25,956 nucleotides of DNA from Spirochaetia bacterium (GCA_900769985.1 CAAGIS010000035.1:1-25956), one strand, 5' to 3'. Shown: positions 14,485 to 21,247, numbered from the stretch's first letter. Notes: a model not told the origin generated them from the letters alone. Translations and numbers: made by a program.

Positions 14485-14877
14485 ATGAAAACTTTTGAAG
14501 AATACATGAAATTACCTTACAAATTGGAAATAATTCCAGATACAGCAGAATCAGGTTTTGTCGCTTCATATCCAGAACTTCCAGGCTGTATTACTTGCGG
14601 AGAAACTGTAGCTGAAGTTGTTGCAAATGCAGAAGATGCAAAAAAGGAATGGTTAACTGCTGCAATCGAAGATGGAATAGAAATCGCTGAACCTGAAACA
14701 GCCGATTCATATTCAGGTCAATTTAAACTTCGTCTTCCAAAAACTTTGCACAAAACTCTTGCAGAAGATTCAAAAAAAGAAGGCGTAAGCATGAATCAAT
14801 ATTGCGTGTATCTTCTTGCAAAGAATTCAGAAAAAGAACATATCTCTATTGCAAAGAAGCAGGCTGTACTCGTATAA
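14485..14877 (+). CDS. hicB: HicB-family antitoxin with RHH-like C-terminus
   Basis: A 130-residue antitoxin with a strong ribosome-binding site (AAGGAGG) located at the end of hicA. The N-terminal half is the HicB partial RNase H-like domain: YKLEIIPDTAESGFVASYPELPGCITCGET, then a helix with NAEDAKKEWLTAAIEDG. The C-terminal half (FKLRLPKTLHKTLAEDSKKEGVSMNQYCVYLLAKN) is a ribbon-helix-helix DNA-binding domain that probably represses the operon. The stop codon TAA lies inside the attC R'' box CGTATAAC, so the recombination site ends the gene. Confidence 0.9.
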   Translation: MKTFEEYMKLPYKLEIIPDTAESGFVASYPELPGCITCGETVAEVVANAEDAKKEWLTAAIEDGIEIAEPETADSYSGQFKLRLPKTLHKTLAEDSKKEGVSMNQYCVYLLAKNSEKEHISIAKKQAVLV

Positions 14878-14935
14878 CATAGGTTCGTAGCCGACAGGCA
14901 GTCAAGCTGCCTGCGGTACAACCAGTTGTTAGGTT
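14871..14935 (+). repeat. attC site ending cassette 6
   Basis: R'' CGTATAAC (14871-14878), R' GTTAGGTT (14928-14935). Stem GGTT(C)GTA(G)CCG pairs with CGGTACAACC, with extrahelical C and G. Central hairpin CAGGCAG-TCAAG-CTGCCTG, the same as in the first attC. Confidence 0.92.
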
Positions 14936-14937
14936 GA

Positions 14938-15018
14938 TGGCGCACAGCGCCACTTTCGTTGAAAGTAAAGTCTCCGACATATTTTCGGCCATTTGTTAAA
15001 TGGCACATTCGTTGAATG
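14938..15018 (+). repeat. Tandem triloop hairpins in the cassette 7 leader
   Basis: TGGCGC-ACA-GCGCCA (14938-14952), CTTTC-GTT-GAAAG (14953-14965), GCCATTT-GTT-AAATGGC (14988-15004) and CATTC-GTT-GAATG (15006-15018). The last three all have a GTT triloop. The first two correspond to the leader hairpins of cassette 5. Confidence 0.78.
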
Positions 15019-15053
15019 ATTAAAAACTAAATGAAAATCGTTGGAGGATTTTT

Positions 15054-15248
15054 ATGGCTAAAAATGAGATTGCAAAAAAGGAAAACAGCACACCAGTTTA
15101 CAGTGAAAAGGATATTGCAGAGAGAACATCTCAGGGAAGAAGAGTTGTAGTTGAACATGTAGAAGATTGGGCTAATGGTGTTACTGTTGATCGCCAAGTT
15201 CAAGAAGAAACAGTTGTCGTAGAAAAAGTAATTCAGAAACGTAAGTAG
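15054..15248 (+). CDS. Small charged protein, 64 residues
   Basis: A small soluble protein with TTGGAGG before ATG 15054. MAKNEIAKKENSTPVYSEKDIAERTSQGRRVVV leads to a Val/Glu-rich end (ETVVVEKVIQKRK). No known motif is recognised. Its C-terminal pattern is echoed in the N-terminus of the next protein (alternating Thr, Val, Lys, Gln and Glu), so the two may be related or bind each other. It lies after the multi-hairpin leader of cassette 7, ten bases upstream of its neighbour. Confidence 0.7.
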   Translation: MAKNEIAKKENSTPVYSEKDIAERTSQGRRVVVEHVEDWANGVTVDRQVQEETVVVEKVIQKRK

Positions 15249-15258
15249 GAGAATTATA

Positions 15259-15489
15259 ATGGCAACAGAAACAATAATTACAGAAAAACAAACTGTTATT
15301 CACAAACAGGAAGTTGTTCAAAAAGAAGTTAAACCATCTCGTTCTGAAGCTGTATCTAGAGGAATGTTGGCATATCATGGGAGAAAAGCACGTGAAGAAA
15401 GAGATGAATTAGCTGAAAAAAATAAAGAACAAGCTGCTAAAATTCGAAAACTTGAAAGGGAATTAAAAAAGGCTAAAAAATCCAAGTAA
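15259..15489 (+). CDS. Small coiled-coil protein, 76 residues
   Basis: A small, highly charged protein with TAGGAG before ATG 15259. The N-terminus is strand-like (MATETIITEKQTVIHKQEVVQKEVKPS). From about residue 28 to the end it is a continuous Lys/Glu/Arg/Ala helix with heptad spacing, ending KLERELKKAKKSK, which predicts a coiled coil. The function is unknown. It is probably co-transcribed with the preceding gene and is followed by a TCAAG-loop terminator. Confidence 0.7.
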   Translation: MATETIITEKQTVIHKQEVVQKEVKPSRSEAVSRGMLAYHGRKAREERDELAEKNKEQAAKIRKLERELKKAKKSK

Positions 15490-15519
15490 TAACATTAAAT
15501 TTCGTGTGTTGTAATCTAG

Positions 15520-15549
15520 AACAAGCGGTCAAGCCGCTTGTTTTTTTTT
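15520..15549 (+). terminator. Intrinsic terminator with TCAAG loop
   Basis: AACAAGCGG-TCAAG-CCGCTTGTT (15520-15542) followed by a T-run to 15549. It ends the two-gene unit of cassette 7. Confidence 0.88.
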
Positions 15550-15660
15550 ATGGCAATGGTAAGTTTATTCATTTTTTTCTTGTTTAATCGTATTGTTTAT
15601 AGTATTATTAGTAGTACGAGGATATTCATGCAAATGGGATGCATAAATAAAATCACATAA
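15550..15660 (+). CDS. Possible 36-residue hydrophobic peptide ORF
   Basis: ATG 15550 begins a short frame (MAMVSLFIFFLFNRIVYSI...) with one membrane-like segment. Its TAA stop lies in the R'' box CACATAAC. No ribosome-binding site is present because the start abuts the terminator T-run. It may be a remnant of a lost cassette gene or chance. Confidence 0.2.
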   Translation: MAMVSLFIFFLFNRIVYSIISSTRIFMQMGCINKIT

Positions 15661-15740
15661 CATGCACTTCAAAGGTCTGGGCACGGTCGTAGCTGGCGTA
15701 TGACCGTGGCGAAGCCGGCCCGTCAGGGCGAGCCCAGTAT
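15654..15740 (+). repeat. Half attC joined to a GC-rich structured element
   Basis: The left half is normal: R'' CACATAAC (15654-15661) and GCACTT(C)AAA(G). The right arm and R' are absent. Instead there is a visibly GC-rich block with nested pairs: CTGGGC (15677-15682) with GCCCAG (15732-15737), ACGGTC (15683-15688) with GACCGT (15702-15707), and GCCC-GTCA-GGGC (15718-15729). It marks the right end of the array. Confidence 0.7.
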
Positions 15741-15765
15741 TCTCTGTAATTATTAATAGATATAG

Positions 15766-17220
15766 CTAGAAAGTAGTGTATTGTTCTAAAAACTTCACAG
15801 GGTCGAACTCTTTATTTTCCTTCTTTTTCTTAGGTGTCGGTCTTTTTTTACCACGAAACTTTTGCCATCCCAATTCGAGTTCTTCTTGAGAAAAGAGAGC
15901 TATAGTATGGTCTGTCTCTGTATCAAAGGTGAGGGTCTCATTGAGAACTCGAATAATTGAATCTTCAATACTTCTCGGGTCATCGTTACTGTAACGCAGG
16001 ATTTTTTCTTTTATTTCATCAGAAAGAACCCCCGGCAAGTATTCTCTTTCCATCTTTTCGTTTTCCAGCCACTTTTTATAATAATTGCTTAGTACATAAT
16101 CTTTTAACTGATCGTGGGTATAATCATCAATTTTGAAGATTTTTAATCGATTAATTATCGGACTTGAAACGTTTTCAAGAGAATTTGCAGTAAAAATATA
16201 ATTTATTCCAGATGCATCAATATTCATTCCTATGTAATTATCAAAGAAGCCTTTTGAATTGGCTTTTTCAAGGATTGAATAAAAAATGCTTTCTATACTA
16301 AAAGAATCATTTTTTTTGATTTTATCAAGTTCATCAAATTGAATGATTGGATTTTTTAAAGGATGATTGTCGCCATTTGAAAACATTGATTCGATGATCA
16401 AGCCGTGCCGCGCCTCTTTAAACTCTGGAGCACTTCCTGAAAGAGTAAAATTTGCAACATTGTTCCCAAGATCAATTTTAACCGAAGGTTTTCCCATAAC
16501 TATTTTGCTTAAATCAGAGCAGAAAGAAGATTTTCCACAACCTGGACCTCCAACAAGAACAATGGGTCTGAAGGAAATATCCTTGTTGCATCTTAATGAA
16601 GAAGCTTTGAAGTTTAAAATTAAATAATCGATAACTTCCTTCATGTTTGGATATACACTTTCAAGCGCTTTAATTTTTTCAATTTTTTCTTCATCTACTA
16701 CTAAATATTTGGGACTGCCTCTGAGTTTGTTGAATACTTTTTCCAAACGTTCCCGAGTTTTATCGTCATATAAGTCCAGACGTGATTCGATTAGACTTTC
16801 ATCAAGCAAGCTTTCTTCCGAATATACGTCTTCTTTTTTTATTTCATTTTTACTAAACCAATAAGGCATTCTATCTGTTGCAATTATTGATGAAGCTGAG
16901 GACTTTTTACAGTACGGGCAAGTTAATTCTTTTTCTGGAGAATCCACGACTTGTATATAAATTTTGTTGCAGTCTTTACAATAAAGAAAGCAAACAACTT
17001 TTTTACTTTCCTTGGGGGCTAATGTATATAACTTGCCGTGAATAAAAGCTACTAAGATTTCTTTATCTTGATAAGAGGTCATTGGATTTTCATAATCAAT
17101 AATGACAAAAGGTTGTTCTTCGAGAACAAGGCAGTTATTTTCGTTGTCGTATGAAAATTTCATTTTGAGTACCTGTAAGTGCTTAGCTACTCGTTCTAAT
17201 AATTTTGATTTGTATTCCAT
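15766..17220 (-). CDS. Lon-like AAA+ ATPase with N-terminal zinc ribbon
   Basis: A 484-residue protein with AGGAGGAAA before its ATG. The N-terminal 110 residues end in a zinc ribbon, CKDC (81-84) and CPYC (101-104). A charged linker leads to a AAA+ module with Walker A GGPGCGKS (224-231), a Lon-like segment GSAPEFKEARHGLIIESMF, Walker B IIQFDELDK (292-300), sensor-1 YIFTANS and a helical lid with YSNDDPRSIEDSI. The order resembles the ATPase half of Lon, but no Ser-Lys protease domain follows; the C-terminus is a Lys-rich tail. It probably remodels a protein substrate using ATP. It lies outside the integron, transcribed away from the second AAA+ gene, and may work with it. Confidence 0.83.
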   Translation of the reverse strand: MEYKSKLLERVAKHLQVLKMKFSYDNENNCLVLEEQPFVIIDYENPMTSYQDKEILVAFIHGKLYTLAPKESKKVVCFLYCKDCNKIYIQVVDSPEKELTCPYCKKSSASSIIATDRMPYWFSKNEIKKEDVYSEESLLDESLIESRLDLYDDKTRERLEKVFNKLRGSPKYLVVDEEKIEKIKALESVYPNMKEVIDYLILNFKASSLRCNKDISFRPIVLVGGPGCGKSSFCSDLSKIVMGKPSVKIDLGNNVANFTLSGSAPEFKEARHGLIIESMFSNGDNHPLKNPIIQFDELDKIKKNDSFSIESIFYSILEKANSKGFFDNYIGMNIDASGINYIFTANSLENVSSPIINRLKIFKIDDYTHDQLKDYVLSNYYKKWLENEKMEREYLPGVLSDEIKEKILRYSNDDPRSIEDSIIRVLNETLTFDTETDHTIALFSQEELELGWQKFRGKKRPTPKKKKENKEFDPVKFLEQYTTF

Positions 17221-17308
17221 TTTATTTTCCTCCTAGTGTAGGTCTTTGTATTTCTATAAAAAAATCTTATTGCAAAAAATAGATCCTGTAATTAAAGCGT
17301 TAATTGAA

Positions 17309-17542
17309 TCAAAGAAAATTTTCCCATTCGGCATTAGGGATAATTCTGTATCTTTTTGGAAGTTTTCTTTGAATCAGTTTTGTAAATTTCCTGCTTTTGT
17401 TCTTAAAATACTCTCTGGTTTCTTTATCCATTTCCGGATTCTTAGTTCCGGAATTAAGTATGTTTTTAGCAAGAGTAGTGTATTCTGTAATTAGTTCCTT
17501 CAGGCCCTGTCTAAAATTTCCATATTTACAGAATATGAGCAT
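17309..17542 (-). CDS. Hypothetical small basic protein
   Basis: From ATG 17542 on the minus strand this gives a 77-residue protein (MLIFCKYGNFRQGLKELITEYTTLAKNILNSG...), rich in Lys and Arg, ending in PKRYRIIPNAEWENFL. There is no ribosome-binding site of note and no family is recognised. It lies in a decayed-looking interval between two AAA+ genes, downstream of a frameshifted minigene on the same strand. It could be a remnant. Confidence 0.35.
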   Translation of the reverse strand: MLIFCKYGNFRQGLKELITEYTTLAKNILNSGTKNPEMDKETREYFKNKSRKFTKLIQRKLPKRYRIIPNAEWENFL

Positions 17543-17595
17543 TTCGTTCAAAAGTAATTAAAGTAGTAATTGAATTATTTAATCTCTAGAACGAC

Positions 17596-17719
17596 TTATT
17601 CAAAAATCAGAATTTCATCCATTGGTTTGTTAAAAAGTTCACTCAAGATTTTCAGATTTTTTTATCACAGAAACTGCAATTTTAAAAGATTCAACTATCG
17701 CTTTAATTACATTTTTCAT
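17596..17719 (-). pseudogene. Frameshifted minigene on the minus strand
   Basis: From ATG 17719 the frame reads MKNVIKAIVESFKIAVSVIKK, then stops soon after a run of seven A (seven T on the plus strand at 17657-17663). Shifting by one base at that run continues NLKILSELFNKPMDEILIFE to a stop at 17596-17598. Both halves look protein-like, so a one-base slip probably broke a gene of about 41 residues. Its end recalls small helical DNA-binding or antitoxin-like proteins, but I cannot name it. Confidence 0.45.
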
Positions 17720-17782
17720 TTTTCGTCTTAAAGTAATTCTTAGAACAGCACTTGCTGAAAAAATGATTCTCAGGAGAAAAAT

Positions 17783-17881
17783 ATGAAAAAAGAAATTATT
17801 TCTCTTTGCGAAAAGACATCTGATGAAGAATTTTCAAAAGCAGATTCCAAATTACTTACAACTTTGCCTTGCTACTATTAG
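17783..17881 (+). CDS. Small ORF upstream of the large AAA+ gene
   Basis: Thirty-two codons from ATG 17783 with a good CAGGAG site: MKKEIISLCEKTSDEEFSKADSKLLTTLPCYY. The stop codon TAG forms part of the next gene's ribosome-binding site (TAGGAG), so it may act as a translational coupler or leader peptide. It could also be the stub of a truncated gene. No motif is recognised. Confidence 0.5.
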   Translation: MKKEIISLCEKTSDEEFSKADSKLLTTLPCYY

Positions 17882-17889
17882 GAGCAGTT

Positions 17890-20118
17890 ATGAATATTTT
17901 AAGAAACTTAATTTCATCTAATTCAAGTTATATAGCCGGAAAAATTATTCCTAAGTTCAATTTTTCAGATAATTCATTTATTTCTTATATGTATTGCATG
18001 GTCTGTCAGCAGTTGAATCTTGGTGGCCATGAATATGAAGAAAATATTTTGCGACAGGTTTTTACAGAAGAGGAATTCAAAAAGATTGGTTCCATTTGTA
18101 TTGATGTTGTAAAAGATAAAGAACCTAGAAAATATGAAAGATTTACAAGAAAAGATAACAGCTACGATTTTGGAGAAATTGTTCATTCTTTTTGTTCTAG
18201 TCTGAAAAATAAACCAGAACTATACTTTGGACTTTTATATTACGCTTGTAATCAGAAACTTGAAAAAATCTTTAATCATGAAAATCCTCTTAGCAAAATA
18301 CAAAACTCTCCTTTTATGACAAACTTTGCAAATACTTTTTGCCTGAATGACTTTGAAACTTCATTTTTGCTTCTCAATCTTTTTGGTCATAAAAACATTT
18401 GGTTTCTGCCGGAACCATTATCTGTCGAAAATAAAATTAAAATTTGTTCCAGATTCCTTCCGAATACAAAAATCTTAAGTGAAGCTTATATTAATCAAAT
18501 CAATAAGAAATTTATCAAGCTCGGTCTTTTTTCAGATGATTGGGAAGTAAATGAATATGTTTATTCATATTTTTCAGGAAACTCTTATCCTTTTAAAATA
18601 TGTTCACTTCATTCACAAGAGTATTCTGACTATTATTCAATGGATTCAATTGCTACAGAGAATTTTGAACATATTCAAATGACTGATAAACTTGTTTTAA
18701 AATGTAAAAAAATTAAGAAAGGATGTTATATTACTGTTTCAAATGCGGATACCTTCCGTTCAAAAAATTTCATAACATACTGTAATCAGTGTAATAATCT
18801 TTTTACTCTTGAAATAACTAATGACAACTCAAACTTTGATAAAAAAGACTTTATTTTCTTTTTAATTGCAGCTTCCAGTCAACTTCAGAATGATAATGGA
18901 GTTTTGTTATTGGGCAACAATATTCTTTCCAGCTTTCTTCAGGAGAATTCAGAAAACCATAATACGATAAAAATATTTACATCTTCTTCAAAAAAAGAAA
19001 ATTCTCCGTCAGAAATTCCGTATGATTTATTTCAATATATTCATACTCCGGTTTATTTACTTACTGATTCTTTAGATTCAGATGAAAAAAAATTATTAAA
19101 TAATCAGTTAAAAATTGTCTATAACTGGGAGATAAAAAATCCATCACAAAAAGAATATGAAGAGCAGTTAAAACAATTTCTAAACAACAAAAATATTGAT
19201 GATAATCTGATTGAATCAACAGCAAAAGAATGTAAACACTTTCAAATTTCTCCTGAAAAATGGAATGATGTGGCTACGCTTGTTTCTATATTAAAAGATT
19301 CCTCTGGCGAAGAAATAAAGCAATTGATTGAGGCTAATTTTCAATCTACAGATAACAAAAAAAATATCCGAAAGAATTCTCATTATTCACTTGATGCTTT
19401 GAAAACAACGGAACCGGTAGAGAACATAGTAAAAGCATTACACAATGCTGAAAAATGGCAGTCTGATGAGTATAACAGTGAATCAGGAATCCGTATTTTA
19501 AATTATGGCCCCTCAGGAACAGGAAAAACTGCTTTTGTAGAAAATACTGCTAAGTTATTAGATAAGCCCTTAAAGATAGTTCGTGCTTCTGATATTTTAG
19601 GAATGTATGTTGGGGAGACAGAGAAGAATATAAAACAAGCTTTTGAGGATGCGGCAGAAACCAACTCAATCCTTTTAATTGATGAGGCTGATTCTTTCCT
19701 TCATTCAAGAGGCGACAATATTAATCGTCATAATGATTCAAAGGTAAATGAGTTTCTGGTGCAGATGGAACGTTTTCCAGGTATATTATTCTGCAATACA
19801 AATCTTCCGGATAATCTGGATTCAGCAACAGACAGAAGATTTCATATGAAGATAGGTTTTGAACCGTTAGATAAAGACGGTATTTCTCTCTTATGCAAGA
19901 GTTATTTTGACAAGTTTGAATTTAGTGAACAGCAGATAAATGAAATATATAATTCAGGCGATGTCACACCGGGAGATTTTGGTTCACTATATGGTCGGAT
20001 GCGTTTTACAGATCCGGATGACATTACTACAGATTTTATATGTGAGGAGCTGGTAAAAGTTGTAAAGGGAAAAAAACGCAGCTGGGAAAACAAAAAATCG
20101 ATTGGGTTCTGCGGATAG
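17890..20118 (+). CDS. Large AAA+ ATPase (SpoVK/FtsH-like module at C-terminus)
   Basis: A 742-residue protein from ATG 17890, eight bases after TAGGAG; a TTG at 17869 overlaps the upstream ORF and is rejected. The first 500 residues lack recognised catalytic motifs; a hydrophobic strand-rich stretch near 310-350 may be a degenerate AAA or adaptor domain. The C-terminal third is a classical AAA+ module: Walker A GPSGTGKT (540-547), a substrate-loop-like GMYVGETEKNI, Walker B LLIDEADSF (D598, E599), sensor-1 FCNTNL and an arginine-finger region DSATDRRFH. It would use ATP to unfold or remodel a target. It may form a system with the divergent Lon-like ATPase and with the small ORFs around it. 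Confidence 0.85.
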   Translation: MNILRNLISSNSSYIAGKIIPKFNFSDNSFISYMYCMVCQQLNLGGHEYEENILRQVFTEEEFKKIGSICIDVVKDKEPRKYERFTRKDNSYDFGEIVHSFCSSLKNKPELYFGLLYYACNQKLEKIFNHENPLSKIQNSPFMTNFANTFCLNDFETSFLLLNLFGHKNIWFLPEPLSVENKIKICSRFLPNTKILSEAYINQINKKFIKLGLFSDDWEVNEYVYSYFSGNSYPFKICSLHSQEYSDYYSMDSIATENFEHIQMTDKLVLKCKKIKKGCYITVSNADTFRSKNFITYCNQCNNLFTLEITNDNSNFDKKDFIFFLIAASSQLQNDNGVLLLGNNILSSFLQENSENHNTIKIFTSSSKKENSPSEIPYDLFQYIHTPVYLLTDSLDSDEKKLLNNQLKIVYNWEIKNPSQKEYEEQLKQFLNNKNIDDNLIESTAKECKHFQISPEKWNDVATLVSILKDSSGEEIKQLIEANFQSTDNKKNIRKNSHYSLDALKTTEPVENIVKALHNAEKWQSDEYNSESGIRILNYGPSGTGKTAFVENTAKLLDKPLKIVRASDILGMYVGETEKNIKQAFEDAAETNSILLIDEADSFLHSRGDNINRHNDSKVNEFLVQMERFPGILFCNTNLPDNLDSATDRRFHMKIGFEPLDKDGISLLCKSYFDKFEFSEQQINEIYNSGDVTPGDFGSLYGRMRFTDPDDITTDFICEELVKVVKGKKRSWENKKSIGFCG

Positions 20119-20149
20119 AATTAGTAATTATTTCTAACAGGAGGTTTTT

Positions 20150-20281
20150 ATGGAAAATCAATACAAGCAAAACACCTTGCGTCACTGGTTTACCGTCTTT
20201 ATGGTTTCTGTTTTCTTCCCCGTTTTTTTAGATGAGGAAGGTTTATGGAAAAGTTTACAGCTTCACAAGGTAAGAAAGTAA
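20150..20281 (+). CDS. Small hydrophobic ORF, 43 residues
   Basis: ATG 20150 has a strong CAGGAGG site. MENQYKQNTLRHWFTVFMVSVFFPVF contains a hydrophobic segment, possibly one membrane span, then DEEGLWKSLQLHKVRK. It fills the gap between the AAA+ and SLOG genes, ending one base before the first possible SLOG start, so coupling is possible. No homologue is recognised; it could be a leader peptide or a remnant. Confidence 0.45.
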   Translation: MENQYKQNTLRHWFTVFMVSVFFPVFLDEEGLWKSLQLHKVRK

Positions 20282-20300
20282 AATGGATAAAAGTGGGGAA

Positions 20301-21212
20301 ATGAAATTATTTATTTGCGGAAGCAGAACAATAACCGATAGAAAATGGATTTTCACAGAAATTAATAAATGTATTAATATCGCTGATTTTAAAGATATTT
20401 CTATTCTTGAAGGGGGCGCAAAAGGAGTAGATACAATCGCGAGAGAATATGCAATTGAAAACAATATTCCTGTTGTTGAATACCTTCCTGATTACGATAA
20501 ATATCACAATAAAGCCTGTCATCAGCGTAACGAGAAAATGGCCAAGGCTTGCGACTTCATGCTTGTTTTATGGGATGGAGAATCTGGTGGCACTTTACAC
20601 GATATCCTGATGGCAGAAAAGTATAATAAACCGTATGTGGTTGCCTTGAATAACTATGATAAGGTTCTTACGACTTCACTTAGATATGTTCTTCGTCATA
20701 ATAAAGAGGTTTTCCGTTTTTCTGAAAATCTAAAAGAAGTTTTTCCTGCATTAAGAAAGGCTATAAATAATGCAACAATTCAGAGGGCTTACACGGATCC
20801 ATATTGGGAAGAAGGCCATAATACCGGTTCTTGTTTTTGGGTAATGCCGGTAAAACAGGGAAAAGATAGTTCTGAAGGTTCATGGGGGTGTTTTTGTTGT
20901 TATGAAGAAGAAATTTCAATAGAAGAAGATGTTGTAATGTTTTATTTATATCTTCAATTTTTGAAACCTCATTTTGATAAATCAATTAAATATACCTGCA
21001 AAAATTATCCTGAACCAGAATTTGACTGGTGGGGATATAATCTTTACACATACGATACTGTAAGAAAAATGGCAGAAGAAATGAAACGTTTTGCAACGGA
21101 AGTTGATTTAGGAAAATGTGTTTCTGAATTTTATAATACATTAGCCGATCGTCTTCTTTTAATGATGGAAAGACAACCAAATTGGGATTTCATCACTTTC
21201 GAAGGACCATAG
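20301..21212 (+). CDS. SLOG-domain (DUF2493/YspA-like) protein with unknown C-terminal domain
   Basis: A 303-residue protein from ATG 20301 (MKLFICGSRTITD), preceded by TGGGGAA; ATG 20283 is an alternative. Residues 1-125 form a Rossmann-like SLOG domain of the YspA/DUF2493 type: FICGSRTITDRKW, EGGAKGVDTIAREYA, and RNEKMAKACDFMLVLWDGESGGTLHDI. SLOG proteins bind or process nucleotide-derived ligands and are common in defence and stress loci. Residues about 150-303 are an unrecognised domain rich in Trp, Tyr and Cys (GSCFWVMPVKQG, GCFCCYEEE, PEFDWWGYN). The gene follows the AAA+ gene and the 43-codon ORF on the same strand and lies just outside the direct repeat at 21248. Confidence 0.8.
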   Translation: MKLFICGSRTITDRKWIFTEINKCINIADFKDISILEGGAKGVDTIAREYAIENNIPVVEYLPDYDKYHNKACHQRNEKMAKACDFMLVLWDGESGGTLHDILMAEKYNKPYVVALNNYDKVLTTSLRYVLRHNKEVFRFSENLKEVFPALRKAINNATIQRAYTDPYWEEGHNTGSCFWVMPVKQGKDSSEGSWGCFCCYEEEISIEEDVVMFYLYLQFLKPHFDKSIKYTCKNYPEPEFDWWGYNLYTYDTVRKMAEEMKRFATEVDLGKCVSEFYNTLADRLLLMMERQPNWDFITFEGP

Positions 21213-21247
21213 TTTATTCAACTACGACTTTAATGACATAAGTCACT

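Larger units (their letters stand above)
164..15740 (+). mobile_element. Integron gene-cassette array (cassettes 1-7)
   Basis: The array is defined by recurring recombination sites with an R'' box (such as CACATAAC), a stem with extrahelical bases, a central hairpin, and an R' box (GTTATGTG, GTTAGGTT or GTTATACG). Cassette bodies run approximately 165-2644, 2645-6980, 6981-9518, 9519-10660, 10661-12492, 12493-14928 and 14929-15653. Cassettes 1-6 have an 8-base 5' end exactly complementary to their own 3' R'' box, as expected if IntI cuts between G and TT of R'. Most cargo genes are on the plus strand; one is reversed. The cargo (restriction-modification, toxin-antitoxin, lipoproteins, proteins of unknown function) is typical of sedentary chromosomal integrons. 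The integrase must lie outside the window, probably to the left. T. denticola carries a chromosomal integron, which fits the suspected host. Confidence 0.88.

Noticed and set aside
10670..15018. Leader hairpins as a known riboswitch
   Set aside because: No match to a class I can recall; only short stems with triloops are seen.
17246..17494. Plus-strand 82-residue ORF
   Set aside because: It is opposite a more protein-like minus-strand frame, has no ribosome-binding site and has no recognisable motif.
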